DNA of 64,000 nt from Aedes albopictus (taxonomy: Eukaryota > Arthropoda > Insecta > Diptera > Culicidae), in the NCBI RefSeq assembly GCF_035046485.1, contig NC_085138.1:14511329-14575328 (forward strand), given 5' to 3'. The translations under genes were made by a program, and so were the position numbers. The notes under the pieces are model-generated. The model did not search any database, was not told where the DNA came from, and saw nothing but the letters and a program-made list of their open reading frames with translations. Positions 1 through 10,715 of this stretch are shown here, one piece after another. Positions within the stretch are counted from its first letter, which is position 1. The number at the start of each line of letters is the position of its first letter.

Positions 1-340
1 AAGAAAAATTTCCAAAATTAAAAATCCTGACAGAAATTTCTGCAGAAATCACTGAGAGAATTTCTCAAACAATTCTTGAAGAAACCTTGAGAAAAAATTC
101 CGAAGCAATGTAGTATTGGTAGAGTAGTTTTGAGAAGCTTTTCTAAAAAAATGGATTAACTGAAATTCCTGAAGCAAGCACTAAAATCTTTAGAATTTAG
201 CCTTTCCTCAAAAAAATTTCAGAAAGAATCACAGCCGGAATTTTCCGAAAAAAATCCTGGAGAAATTTTGAAGAATTCTTCAGAAGAATTCCTGTGGAAA
301 TCTTGTAAAGTACTTTCTCGAGAAATCGACTGTCGATGCT
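1..340 (+). repeat. 12-bp-period degenerate repeat, purine-rich strand
   Basis: Successive short units of the form GAAATTCCTGAA follow each other with a loose 12-base spacing. No gene is visible. It is the first of many blocks of this repeat in the window, here with the purine-rich strand on top. Confidence 0.7.
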
Positions 341-539
341 TATGTTTGGAGGTTATGCCTTTCAGTCTTGGGAGTGTAACCGCTGGTTACAAACTATAGT
401 TGTTGCTCCACCACAAGGTCTATTGCAAGTTTTCCCTAGATTGTTCCTTAGTTTCCATTTTCCCGATTTCCGTCCCAATATGCTCATGCCATAATAACAC
501 GCCCTTTTCAGATATTCCTCCAACTAACGCTATCAGAAA
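341..539. other. Unassigned spacer
   Basis: Mixed sequence between the repeat block and a SINE fragment. It holds a short palindrome (GTAACCGCTGGTTAC near 378) but no gene or recognised element. Confidence 0.4.
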
Positions 540-775
540 GTAGTGGCTCGACTCCCAATCGATTTCCGGTCGATCCAGAAACTTTTCGTGAAGGCAATTT
601 CCCTGATTTCCTATGGGCGTAGAGTATCTTCGCGCCAGCTGCACGATATACAAAACATGCAAAATTATTATTGGCAGAGGAAGCTCTCAGTTAAAACTGT
701 AGAAGTTCTCACAGAACACTAAGCTGGAAAGCAGGTTTTGTCTCAGTGGGGACCTTACGCCAAGAAGAAGAGATT
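540..775 (+). mobile_element. Feilai-type tRNA-derived SINE, degenerate
   Basis: The 3' part matches the intact SINE at 14,079-14,340 in order: a GGGCGTAGAGTATC segment, a GCTCTCAGTT segment, AACTGTAGAAGTTCTCACAG, a CAGTGGGGAC segment and a GAAGAAG tail ending near 773. A degraded B box may remain near 545-556 (CTCGACTCCC); the A box is not recognisable. It lies directly upstream of the LINE relic, so it probably inserted into or beside it. Divergence suggests an old copy. Confidence 0.65.
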
Positions 776-779
776 CCCA

Positions 780-3651
780 GAAAAATTTTGTAAACAGTAA
801 AGTTTTGAAAATAAAACACAGAGTTTTCAAGTTCGCAAAAAAAGTTTGTCCAGATTCCGTACCCGTGGAGCGAATAATTCGTGACGTTTCCAAAGATAGT
901 GACGATATGGATAGGCCGTTTTCGATGGTTGAATTCTCACTTGCTCTTCTTTCATGTAACAATTCCGCTCCAGGAATGGATCGAATTAGGTTTAACTTGC
1001 TTAAAAACCTCCCCGACGTCACTAAGAGGCGCTTGTTGAACTTGTTCAATCAGTTCCTGGATAACAACATCGTTCCGGATGATTGGAGACAAGTGAGGGT
1101 GATAGCTGTTCAAAACCCCGGGAAACCCGCGTCAGATCATAATTCGTACCGTCCAATCGCGATGTTGTCTTGTCTACGGAAGCTGTTGGAGAAGATGATT
1201 CTCTTTCGACTGGACAAATGGGTTGAATCGAATGGCATGTTGTCAGATACAGAGTTTGGTTTCCGCAGAGGCAAAGGAGCGAACGACTGTCTTGCGTTGC
1301 TTTCATCAGAAATTAAACTTGCCTTTGCGCTAAAGCAGCAAATAGGCTCAATGTTTTTGGATATCAAGGGGGTTTTTGATTCAGTTTGTGTCGATATTTT
1401 TTTCCGAAAAACTGCACGAAAGAGGCCTTTCACCAATTATGAACAACTTTTTGTACAATTTGCTGTTTGAGAAGCAGATGAGTTTTGCTCATGGCGACTT
1501 GACAGTTTCACGAATTTGCTACATGGGTCTCCTCCAGGGTTCATGTTTAAGCCCCCTTCTTTACAATTTTAATGCCAGAGGCATAGATGATTGTCTCATG
1601 GAAAATTGCACGTTAAGACAGCTTGCGGATGACTGTGTTGTTTCTGTGACGGGATTATTAGCAGTGATCTGCAAGGACCACTACAGAATACTTTGGACAA
1701 TTTGTCTACTTGAGCTCTCACGCTGGGTATCGAATTATCTCCGGAGAAAACTTAGATGGTTGCCTTTTCTAGAATACACAAACCGGCTAAGTTTCCGTTC
1801 TGATGGGTAAGACAATCACTCATAGCATGTCTTCTCAATATCTCGGCGTCTGGTTTCGGCTCCAAATGCACCTTGGGGAAGCACATTGTTTATTTGATAC
1901 AGAAATGACAGAAACGAATGCGAACTATTACCGGAACATGGTGGGGAGCACACCCAGAAGATCTGATCAGGCTGTACCAAACAACCATTCTATCGGTTTT
2001 AGAATACGGTAGCTTCTGTTTTCAATCCGCGGCGAAAACACACTTGTTGAAGATTCAACGGGTTCAGTACCGTTGCCTTCGGATCGCGTTAGGTTGCATG
2101 AACTCAACTCACACTATGAGTTTAGAGGTACTCGCTGGTGTACAGCCTCTGACAGACCGCTTTGCGGAGTTATCGTTCCAGTTCCTCATCCGATGCGAGG
2201 TTGTGAATCCATTGGTCATAGAAAATGCCGAAAAGCTGCTCGAACAGAATCTTCAAACTCGTTTTATGAGCATGTACTACTGGTACATGACGCTGGAGGT
2301 AAGCCCATCTTCGGGTAACACCAATCGTGACAACTTCTCAGACTTCGACAGTTCCTCTGTGGATTTTTATCAGGGGGCTGTCCATAAACCACGTGGTCAT
2401 TTTTTTGGGACTTTTAAACACCCCCCCCCCCCCCCCGCGTGGTCATTAGTCCATACAAAATATTTTATTTGTCCATACAAAATGGTCATTGGCCGAACCC
2501 CCCCTCATGACCACGTGGTTTATGGACAGCCCCCAGTCCATAAAGGATGAGGTCCATGGAATTCCAGAATCTTTTCGTTCTATGTGTATTCCGCAAATCA
2601 TTGCCAGTAAGTTCGGGCATATTAGTGGGGACATACAGTTCTTCACAGATGGTTCAAAAGCCGATGATTCGAATGGTTTTGGTGTCTACAACGAATTTCA
2701 TAGCGCCACCTTCATGTTTCAAAAGCCCTGTTCTGTATACGTAGCTGAGCTAGCGGCTATATACTACACCTTAGAGTATATTCGCACTCTTCCACCTGAG
2801 CACTACTTCATTTTTACCGGCAGTCTAAGATCTCTAGCTATTCGGTCAATGAAACGGATGAAGCACTCAGCGTACTTCCTGAATGAAATACGCCAAGTAT
2901 TGAGTGCTTTGACGAAACGCTCATACACCATCACCATAGCTTGGGTCCCTTCACATTGCTCGATTCCGGGCAATCAGAAAGCGGACTTGCTGGCTAAGGT
3001 GGGCGCTAGGCGATATTTACGAGCGTCAAATCGCCTTCGACGATTTTTTTGCATTGGCCCGTTAGGAGACCTTGATCAGTTGGCAACACAAATGGAAAGA
3101 TGGATAGATGGTTGCACTCCATCATTCCACAGGTGTCGGAGAAGCCATGGTTCAAAGGCTTGGATTTAGGCCGTGATTTCATTCGTGTAATGTGTCGGTT
3201 GATGTCCAACCACTATTTGTTGAACGCACATACCTTCCGTGTTGGGCTCTCAGGAAGCAATCTCTGTGTCTGTGGCGTGGCTTACCACGATATCGAACAT
3301 GTCGTGTGGGGATGCAATGAGTATCGTGAGGTCAGATCTGAGCTGCATGAAATTCTCCGGATCCGAGGAAAACAACAGAAACCCGTTAGAGAAGTGTTGG
3401 CAGGACTTGATTTGGGATACATGAATCTGATTAATCAGTTTTTGAAACGTGTTGATGTCAGAGTTCGATGTAGTACGTTCCGTGTTTTCGTTGTCCGCCT
3501 TTTGGTTTTGTTGTTCGCCCCTGTCTGTCGTCACCTCCTTCCGTTTGTCCTCTTCTTGTCGTTGTCTACCGATAAAGTACTTTCTTTTTGGTTCCGTTAC
3601 AGATATGGACAATTTGTCCCATCAATGTTTTTAGTATTATTTATAATTTGA
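780..3651 (+). pseudogene. I/LOA-type non-LTR retrotransposon relic: RT and RNase H
   Basis: A decayed ORF2 spread over at least five frame changes. Reverse transcriptase motifs appear in order: NSAPGMDRIRF (about 961), SYRPIAML (1147), FGFRRGKGANDC (1255), FLDIKGVFDS (1350), GLLQGSCLSPLLYNF (about 1527) and the active-site box LADD (about 1623). An RNase H domain follows: FTDGSKADD (2641), YVAELAAI (2740) and WVPSHCSIPGNQKADLLAK (2941). A C-terminal cysteine-histidine segment CVCGVAYHDIEHVVWGC lies near 3265-3315. Possession of RNase H after RT points to the I/LOA/Loner/R1 group; a mosquito LOA- or Loner-like family is my best guess. The endonuclease half is absent, so the copy is 5' truncated. 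The RNase H aspartate normally found in the TDS motif is glycine here (FTGS, about 2815). It cannot encode a working enzyme. Confidence 0.85.
2374..2533. mobile_element. 160-bp MITE with 3-bp duplication (CAG), inside the LINE relic
   Basis: Terminal inverted repeats of 27 bp start GGGGCTGTCCATAAACC and end in its complement. CAG flanks both sides (2371-2373 and 2534-2536). Removing the MITE and one CAG joins the LINE reading frame as ...DFYQ-SIKDEV..., which confirms the limits. The interior has a run of 16 C. A second copy lies at 37,057-37,226. The 3-bp duplication fits the class called m3bp in mosquito TE catalogues. Confidence 0.92.
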
Positions 3652-4089
3652 GCGATTCCAAGCAACAGCATCAAAATTAAGGAAAATTTTTAATTCATGA
3701 TTTTCTATTGAACTGAAACTTTGCACAGTTTTTCAGTTCCATCTAAATCGCCATTTTTCGATATCAAATTTTTATTTAGAGCCACGGCTAACTTTTCAAA
3801 AGGGTGTATGTGAAAATGGTTCAAAAACATTCAAAAATATGCACAGCTAAAACGGATTGTTCGATTGTTATGAATTTTTCAGCAAAGTTAGATAGCTAAA
3901 TGGTGATTTCTAAGAAAATATACACTGTGAAAAAAAATCTATTTTATCATTGAAAAACATCATTTTTGTCACAAAAACTCAAATATCTCAAAACCCTATC
4001 TTTTTACCAACTTGAATTTTTTAGGGAAAACGGTCCATTGTATTAGCAATCTACCATAAAAATTTGGTGATGGTAAACTAATAAACAAA
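3652..4089 (+). repeat. Dispersed repeat D, copy 1 (left part)
   Basis: Shares long colinear stretches with 8,240-8,680 (same strand) and 10,165-10,715 (opposite strand), including AACTTTTCAAAAGGGTGTAT, ATACACTGTG and CTCAAATATCTCAAAACCCT. No coding potential. The copy stops in an A-run at about 4089 where a 4.15-kb insertion begins, and its continuation is found beyond 8,236. Confidence 0.75.
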
Positions 4090-4499
4090 AACCTAGATTA
4101 ATCCACCTAGTGGTGATAGTGCCTTTCTCGTCGAACATGTACTCATGATCTTTCCTTGGTTGGGATACGGCTGGGATGATTTTGCTTCAGAATGTTGGCT
4201 TCAGCCTTTTGGGGGAATCGAAAACACTAGTTTATGAATTTTTCCGACGTTTCGATCTGTATAAGGCCTTTTCACGGGTTCAATCGGTCAAGGTTTCCTA
4301 GTCAAGATGGCCTTGCCTAACTTAAAAATGTCATACGAAAGTTTTGGTATTTATTGAGTCCGTTCGGTTTGAAACCGTCGTGATGTGGACAATCGCCTAC
4401 CTATCGGGCGGTTTAGAATTCGGTCCCTGTTTTTGGAATCTTCTATTGTCAGATTTCTTGAAACGTAAACACCGCGCGGTCGTTGAAATGTTTCAAAAA

Positions 4500-4665
4500 G
4501 GGGCTTTGCACAAAAGTTCACGCGGTCTATCGTTTTCGAAAGGAACAGCCGCACCGTAGGAAACGCCGCAATGTTATTTCCCATAAGCATGAAGTAAACA
4601 GGGGGTGAAAACCGCGGTTGTACCTTTCGGAAACGATAGGCCGCGTGCACTTTTGTGCAAATCCT
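4500..4665. repeat. Inverted repeat, arms of about 38 bp
   Basis: The left arm (about 4505-4543) contains TTTGCACAAAAGTTCACGCG and the right arm (about 4623-4662) its near complement, both including a GTCTATCGTTTTCGAAAGG-type stretch. The spacer is about 80 bp. This is the shape of a small palindromic MITE, without a confirmed target duplication. Confidence 0.6.
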
Positions 4666-4983
4666 TCAATACTATTGTTTGTTTAGCTAGTTTCTGTGAT
4701 AGGGCCATCATTCCGAAGCATGATCTTTCCGTCGACGTAATGCGAACTGTTCCTGAATCCCGAGAATACCTTATTTAGAAAAGCAATAATTTTAATAAAA
4801 TTGGGAAATTTATTAATTGAACATATTCCGAAGTTACGTTAAACAGTCTATACGGGCTGAAAAATATCAGAATTTTCAGTTGACTGCTTGAGCACCTTCA
4901 CTATCACTGAAGACCGATCAACATCAAGACGATAATTGCATGCTAGGATATAACGTCTTTCACAATCACAGATGACTTTACGG

Positions 4984-6237
4984 CAGGCCTGCCCAACCTT
5001 TCGTGGCCACGGGCCACAAGTGATGCTCCATACCAGTCGACGGGCCAGACATTAAATTTCGACATCAAATTTCGAAAGCACGAATGCAGCAGTGAAATTT
5101 TGTACATCCGATTACACTAGTTTACAGCATTTTTGAACTCTGTAAGCTGATGATCGTTTTTGGTGTAGAATCATATCCTGAGTTCGAAAACGCGAAGGAA
5201 AAAAATTACAGTACAGCGGAAATTTTTTCGACTTTCCATACAAGGTTGATGATTTGAAACCGATTTTTGTTCTATTTTTTAGCAAAGTCACTAACTTCAC
5301 ACATCTCATTCTCCATAATCAATGCTCCGATTGAGCTGAATTTATTACTGTAACTCGCCAACATATGATATGTCAAATAAACGTTGAGAAAGAATTTTTA
5401 GATTGTTTTTTTCTTGTTGAAAAAAATACATTTCTTCATATATTTTTGGAAGTTTTGCTAAAATTAGAGGAGATCGCCCCCAAAACTCGCCAATATCTTG
5501 AATTTCATCAATCTGACGCAAAACCTGTATTCGGATGATCGAATGGTATTATATTCAGCTTTAAATTTATGGGAAAAGATTTAAAATTGGTTTAACAAAA
5601 CGCAAGATATTTGAATTTTATTAAATTCCATATTTTAAAAAATTGTAAAACTCGATATTGAGCTAAAACTCAAAAACTGTTCTACTTTAAATTTTTTGAA
5701 GCACTGTCTCACAATCAGCGCTAAATTATGCTTCAAAAATTTTGGTCGTTGACAGAAGTTCACGACTTTCGTTTTATTTTGTAAACTAGTGTTACCCGTT
5801 CTCACGGCAAATCACAACACTGACATCATTTAGGTCATATAAATGTGAGCAAGAATTCTTGATTTTTTGCAAATTTACCCTGAATACTTTTTATCTGAAT
5901 TTTGCCGAACTGCAGGTTGCAGCAAACAATTTGCTGAAATTCAGCAAACTTCCCTGATTCGTTCAGTAAACTCTGCTGTTCAGCAGCAACGTTTTTCTGA
6001 AATTCAGTAAATTTTGCTGAAATTCTGCTTCAAATTTGGCTGTACCTTTCAAGTTTAAAATTTTTAAATTCATGTGTTTAAATTTTTCAATCTTTGAAAA
6101 TTTTTAACAAAACACTACCTATTTCGAGTTTATTTTTAATATTAAATTTTATTTAAATATGAAATATCTTCAAAGATTTCAATCCTTGGGTCAAGTTTCA
6201 TTCATCGATTCCGCGGGCCGTATGTTGGACAGCCTTG
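4984..6237. mobile_element. Non-autonomous hAT-like element, 1254 bp
   Basis: The left end is CAGGCCTGCCCAAC and the right end is the complement of CAAGGCTGTCCAAC (11 of 14 matching). Flanking octamers are CTTTACGG (4976-4983) and CTTTATGG (6238-6245), a 7-of-8 match and the 8-bp length typical of hAT transposons. The body is AT-rich with GCTGAAATTCAGCAA-like motifs near 5930-6030. No transposase is visible, so it depended on a partner supplied in trans. Confidence 0.75.
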
Positions 6238-6245
6238 CTTTATGG

Positions 6246-6779
6246 TCTTCGACATAGTTTTTTCTTCACACTTTAGGCTATATTTTATTATCATAGGTTA
6301 CAAAATTCATGTAAAATTTGACAAAAAATGCAAGCAAGTGAAATTGCCCATACTAAATCCCATAAAAAATTCCCAGTAGTTTTAGACGGAAAAGAGGATT
6401 GAAAAAACTTTCTCCGGGGTTGATGCGATAATTTTGTCATATAACGTTGACCTATCCTACTATATATTTTTACACCTCAGTGATTTGATGAGATTGCTTT
6501 AGTACAGACAAACAGACATATCATTTGTAACATATTGCTATTATATTCATCGTTACGAAAAAATAATCGCCAAATGCTAATCAGGTTGCGTTTCACTGCG
6601 GCTTGATGTTGGTAGTGAGTAGACGTCAAACGAGCAACAACGATTAATATTTGTTTCAACCGTTGAAAACAAGGACGATGGAGAGTGAGTAGAGTAAGAC
6701 GTCTGTATGTATGTGGCCTTCATTCAGTCAAGATTTTGTTTTCTTACACATATTTATCGCTTGCATTGACTTTGTTCAT
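6246..6779. other. Unassigned AT-rich segment within the composite
   Basis: No gene, RNA or inverted repeat recognised between the hAT-like element and the minisatellite. Confidence 0.4.
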
Positions 6780-7930
6780 TTTTGAAGTTCCTGCGAAGCA
6801 CCCTAGGAAGCACTCAATGCTTGTTTTGCATCACTATCGGTAGCCTCTAATGTGGTCTGAGCCTATTTTCTTGCTAATCGTTCTTCATGGTTTAAAAAAA
6901 AAGACCGCGGTTCGATGTGTCGCATGCATAGGTTTGGTTGTTTTTGGCATTTGGCCACTTCCGGCTGGACACCCTAGATCGGTCCTGGAACACTATCGGT
7001 AGCCTTTATAAAGATCTTCGTTGTGGTCTATTTTCTGACTAATCGTTCATCACGTTATTTAAAAAGCCGCTGTTTAATGTGCCGCAGGCATGGGTTTTGA
7101 TATCTACTACATTTGACCACTTCCAGCGGGACACCCGGAACCGGTTCCGGAACTCTATCGGTTGATCCATATATGATCTGAAACTATTCTCTTTTATTAA
7201 CCGGGTTTATCAGGTTGCCTGAAGAGCTTGCGATTTGATGCGCCGCATGTAAGGGGTTGGTTAATTTTTGTACTTGGCTACTTCCGGCGTGACATCTGGA
7301 ACCGGTTCAGTAACACTACCGGTTCAGATATGGTCTGAGAATGTTTCCCTGCCCACTGTTCATCAGGCTATCGAAAAATCCGCTGTTTGATGTGTCGCAT
7401 GTATGGCTTTGGTTCACATTCATATTTGCCCACATCCGGCGGATCACCCGAAACCGGTTACGGAACACTACCGGTTCAGATATGGTCCGAGAATATTTTC
7501 CTGCCTACTGTACATCAGGCTATCGAAAAAGCCGCTGTTTGATGTATCGCATGCATGGGTTTGGTTTACTTTCATATTTAGCCACTTCCGGCGGAACACC
7601 CAGAACCGGTTCCGGAATACTACCGGTTCAGATATGGTCTGAGAATGTTTTCCTGCCTACTGTTTATCAGGTTATCGAAAAATCCGCTGTTTGATGTGTC
7701 GTATGAAGGGTTTGATTCACTTTCATATTTGGCCACTTCTGGCGGGTCACCCGGAACCGGTTCCGGAACACTACCGGTTCAGATATGGCCCGAGACTATT
7801 TTCCTGTTTACCGTTCATCATGTTTTCGAAAGTGCCGTGGTTTGATGTGTCGCATGAATGGGTTTGTAGCGTTTTCATATCTGGCCCCTTCCTGGGGTAC
7901 CGATCCGGAACACCTAAATGGCCATAACTC
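6780..7930. repeat. 152-bp minisatellite, about seven units
   Basis: The segment CGCTGTTTGATGTGTCGCAT recurs in variants near 6905, 7068, 7229, 7381, 7533, 7685 and 7836. The last four intervals are about 152, 152, 152 and 151 bases; the first two are about 160. Each unit also carries CCGGTTCCGGAACACTACC and GGTTCAGATATGG. Units at the left are more diverged. Open frames through the array repeat the same peptide and are by-products. Confidence 0.88.
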
Positions 7931-8055
7931 CGGAACGGCTGGACCGATCCGGACCATTTTCAATAGGAAACAATGGGACCACATTCCGCGTCGAATGAAC
8001 CGTTGGACATTAAAATCGGTTGAGGTTTACTGCCAAAAAGTGATGTGAGTTTTTT

Positions 8056-8118
8056 TTGTACACACACATACACACACACATACATACACACACACACACA
8101 TACATACACACACACAGA
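8056..8118. repeat. (CA)n/(CATA)n microsatellite
   Basis: An uninterrupted mixture of CA and CATA units, following a T-run. Confidence 0.95.
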
Positions 8119-8235
8119 CATCACCTCAATTCGTCGAGCTGAGTTGATTGGTATATGTGACTCGACCCTCCGGGCCTTCTATCAAAAAGTCATTTTTGGA
8201 GTGAACATATAGCCTTTCCAGTACACTTAGTGTAC

Positions 8236-8680
8236 GAGAAAGGCAAAAAGTTATAACATTTCAAAAATTTCACAATTTTTACATTTAGTAAAAAAAAATT
8301 TTCTGTGTAAATTATTTCGGCCGGGAATCGCGATTTGATGCTGATTTTATTGTTCAGCAAAGTTAGATAACTAAATGGCGATTCCTAAGAAAATATACAC
8401 TGTGAAAAAAATCTTTTTTAACATTAAAAAATATCATTTTTGTCACGAAAACTCAAATATCTCAAAACCCTATCTTTTTACCAACGTAATTTTTTAGAGA
8501 AAACGGTCCATTGTATTAGCAATCTACCATGAAAATAAACAAAAAAGTTATGACAATTCAAACATTTCACAATTTTCACATTTAGTAATAATTTTTTTTA
8601 GTGTAAATTATTTCGGCCGGAAATTGAAGTTTGATGCTGATTTTATTGTTAATGGCCTTGCGTGAGTAAAACAAGTTGTT
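8236..8680 (+). repeat. Repeat D, continuation of copy 1 plus a second partial unit
   Basis: Starts AGTTATAACATTTC, the continuation of copy 1 beyond the composite insertion. It reaches GATGCTGATTTTATTGTT (about 8336-8353) and then begins again with CAGCAAAGTTAGATA, running to a second GATGCTGATTTTATTG near 8632. Two partial units therefore stand in tandem. Confidence 0.75.
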
Positions 8681-9692
8681 TTTATTATATATTATATATA
8701 CATATAATATAATATACTATGTACCGTAATGTTCCGATTTTATCACGCCCTCCGCGCATTAGTCGTTTATTCATTAATTTGCTGTTACATTTGAGGACAA
8801 GTGTTTTCCCTCTTCTTCAAGATGAATGTTGAAAGCGTGTTTTGCAACGTTAAAAATATTGAAATGGGTATAGATGTTGAAGAATATTACAGGGCATTTT
8901 TGAAAAGGGGCGTAATTAAATTGTTTAAACAGATGTCGCTGATGGCAATTTCTCAGTTGTTGTCGTTTTCGAACTTCCTGCGCCCTGCTTTACCGATGAT
9001 ATACAGATGGCTCGTTTGTCAAATTCTAGACGGCAGGACGTGCAAATGCGTAATTTTGTACACAATGTGGACATTTGGGCATAACCAGTCTCTTTCAGTT
9101 TATCTATGGTGCTTTCGGTGAGATTTCGTAACTCTTTTGAACATTTTTTTTCATCAAACGGTCTACAAGAGAGCGTTGAGTTGAAGACCTTTGAGAAAGC
9201 GACTGTTCATCTTGTTCGTTAGATTATAATAAACAAAATCACTTATTAATTTTAACTTACTTGTTTGGTGTTGGTGGCTGAAGAAAAAAAATACTATACA
9301 ATTTTTAATATTCATAGCGGTAGTATTTTTTTTGTTTTTTTCGTGAGCATTGTCAGGTATGTATACAGACAAACAAACGTAACACTGGCGAAATTTTCAT
9401 TGACCACGCCTTCAACAATCATTTTGAATCTTGGTTGTGGCTTTCATAACAAGAAGAGCGCCCATCGTTTTTCTTTGCGTTTGACGTTTCACACTAGCGC
9501 CTTCTGATGACGATATTGCACAACGCAGTGTTTCGTGAAACATTTCCACCAGGTGGTGATAGTGTGAACTGTGCGATGAATTTTCACTAAAATTGTTCTA
9601 GGCGTTTCGTCTGTTTGTCTGTGGTATGTACCTCTTATGCATTTGTTGTTGTTGAAGTTACTCGCATTCTTCCGATCATAAAGTCTGTTCTC
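8681..9692. other. Unassigned AT-rich spacer
   Basis: Begins with a (TATA)-rich tract (about 8690-8720). Open frames here have no family resemblance, no splice-site support and ordinary intergenic composition. Confidence 0.4.
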
Positions 9693-9694
9693 TA

Positions 9695-9915
9695 CACACT
9701 TAATTTTGATTACCGAGTTCGGTAATTTTTTGACGAGATTAAAACTGCTGAGCACCGAACTCGTTCAGCAAAAATGCATTGTTTACCTTTTCCATACGAT
9801 TTTGACAGTTGTTTTACTGAGCCTCAGTAAAATCGATTATCGAAACTACCGAGATCGTACTGCTGTTATAATCTCGTCAAAAAAGTATCGAACAGGCAAT
9901 TCAGAAATAAGTGTG
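9695..9915. mobile_element. 221-bp TA MITE
   Basis: Ends CACACTTAATTTTGATTACC and the complement of CACACTTATTTCTGAATTGC. TA flanks both sides (9693-9694, 9916-9917). Both arms carry TTTTTTGACGAGATTA. A TA duplication and no coding capacity fit a Tc1/mariner-mobilised MITE. Confidence 0.85.
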
Positions 9916-9917
9916 TA

Positions 9918-10164
9918 AGAGGGATTTTTTTTGCGGATAAACTAGACGTATACGCGTATAAAAAAACTTTTATTATACAGCTTTTGTCTTAAAAATAAAT
10001 TCAATTCCATTTTTCTTATAATCAACAGCTTTTCAACACTATCAAGGGATTTTTTCACCAGTCACGTACAATAAAAAGTATGACAATCTCAATATTTTTG
10101 ATCACAACACTGGATCGCGTCTAAGTTTCAAATTAATTACGAATAATCAAACTAAAGTATCATG
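9918..10164. other. Unassigned AT-rich spacer
   Basis: No gene or repeat recognised. Confidence 0.4.
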
Positions 10165-10715
10165 AAAACAACTTGTTTAATTCAGGCGGTAGCCTTTACA
10201 ATAAAATCAGCATCAAAATATAATTCTCGAAATAATTTACACAGAAAAAAATTTTTTTTTGTTACTAAATGTAAAAATTGTGAAATGTTTGAAATGTCAT
10301 AACTTTTTTGTTTATCAGTTTACCATCACCAAAATTTTATGGTAGATAGCTGATATAATGGGCCATTTCCCCTAAAAAATTGAAGTTGGTAAAAAGATAG
10401 GGTTTTGAGATATTTGAGTTTTTGTGACAAAGATCATATTTTTTCAAAGTAGAAAAAGAAATTTTTTACAGTGTATATTTTCTAAGGAATCATCATTTAG
10501 TTATCTAACTTTGCTGAAAAATTTATAACAATCGAACAATCCGTTTTTGCTGTACAGCTTTTAGAATATTTTAGAACTATTTTCGCATACACCCTTTTGA
10601 AAAGTTAGTCGTGAGTGAATATGAAGGTTTAATATCAAAAAATGGCGATTTATATGAAATTAAAAAACTGTGCAAAGTTTCAGATATTTTTGAAATGGTC
10701 GCTCAGGATCGACTG
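10165..10715 (-). repeat. Repeat D, copy 3, opposite strand and uninterrupted
   Basis: The complement aligns with both parts of copy 1 across the point where copy 1 is broken. It is the most complete unit in the window and gives a full length of about 550 bp. No open frame. Confidence 0.8.

Larger units (their letters stand above)
4090..8235. mobile_element. Composite 4.15-kb insertion with GCCTTTCTCGT ends
   Basis: The interval interrupts repeat D: in copy 3 the sequence runs straight from AAACAAAAA into AGTTATGACATTTC, whereas here the two parts are 4.1 kb apart. The insertion starts CCTAGATTAATCC..., has GCCTTTCTCGT near 4121 and its complement ACGAGAAAGGC near 8222-8234, and is flanked by CAAAAA on both sides. 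Inside are a hairpin, a hAT-like element, a minisatellite and a microsatellite. No protein-coding frame is recognisable. The termini suggest a DNA transposon, but no transposase was seen. Confidence 0.55.

Noticed and set aside
6780..7930. CRISPR-like array
   Set aside because: Units are contiguous 152-bp tandem repeats without unique spacers, in a eukaryotic context.
7341..8048. Family of overlapping proteins of 66-117 residues
   Set aside because: They follow the 152-bp minisatellite and repeat the same peptide.
8801..9121. 106-residue frame
   Set aside because: No recognisable family, no splice or promoter support, and no codon character distinct from intergenic DNA.
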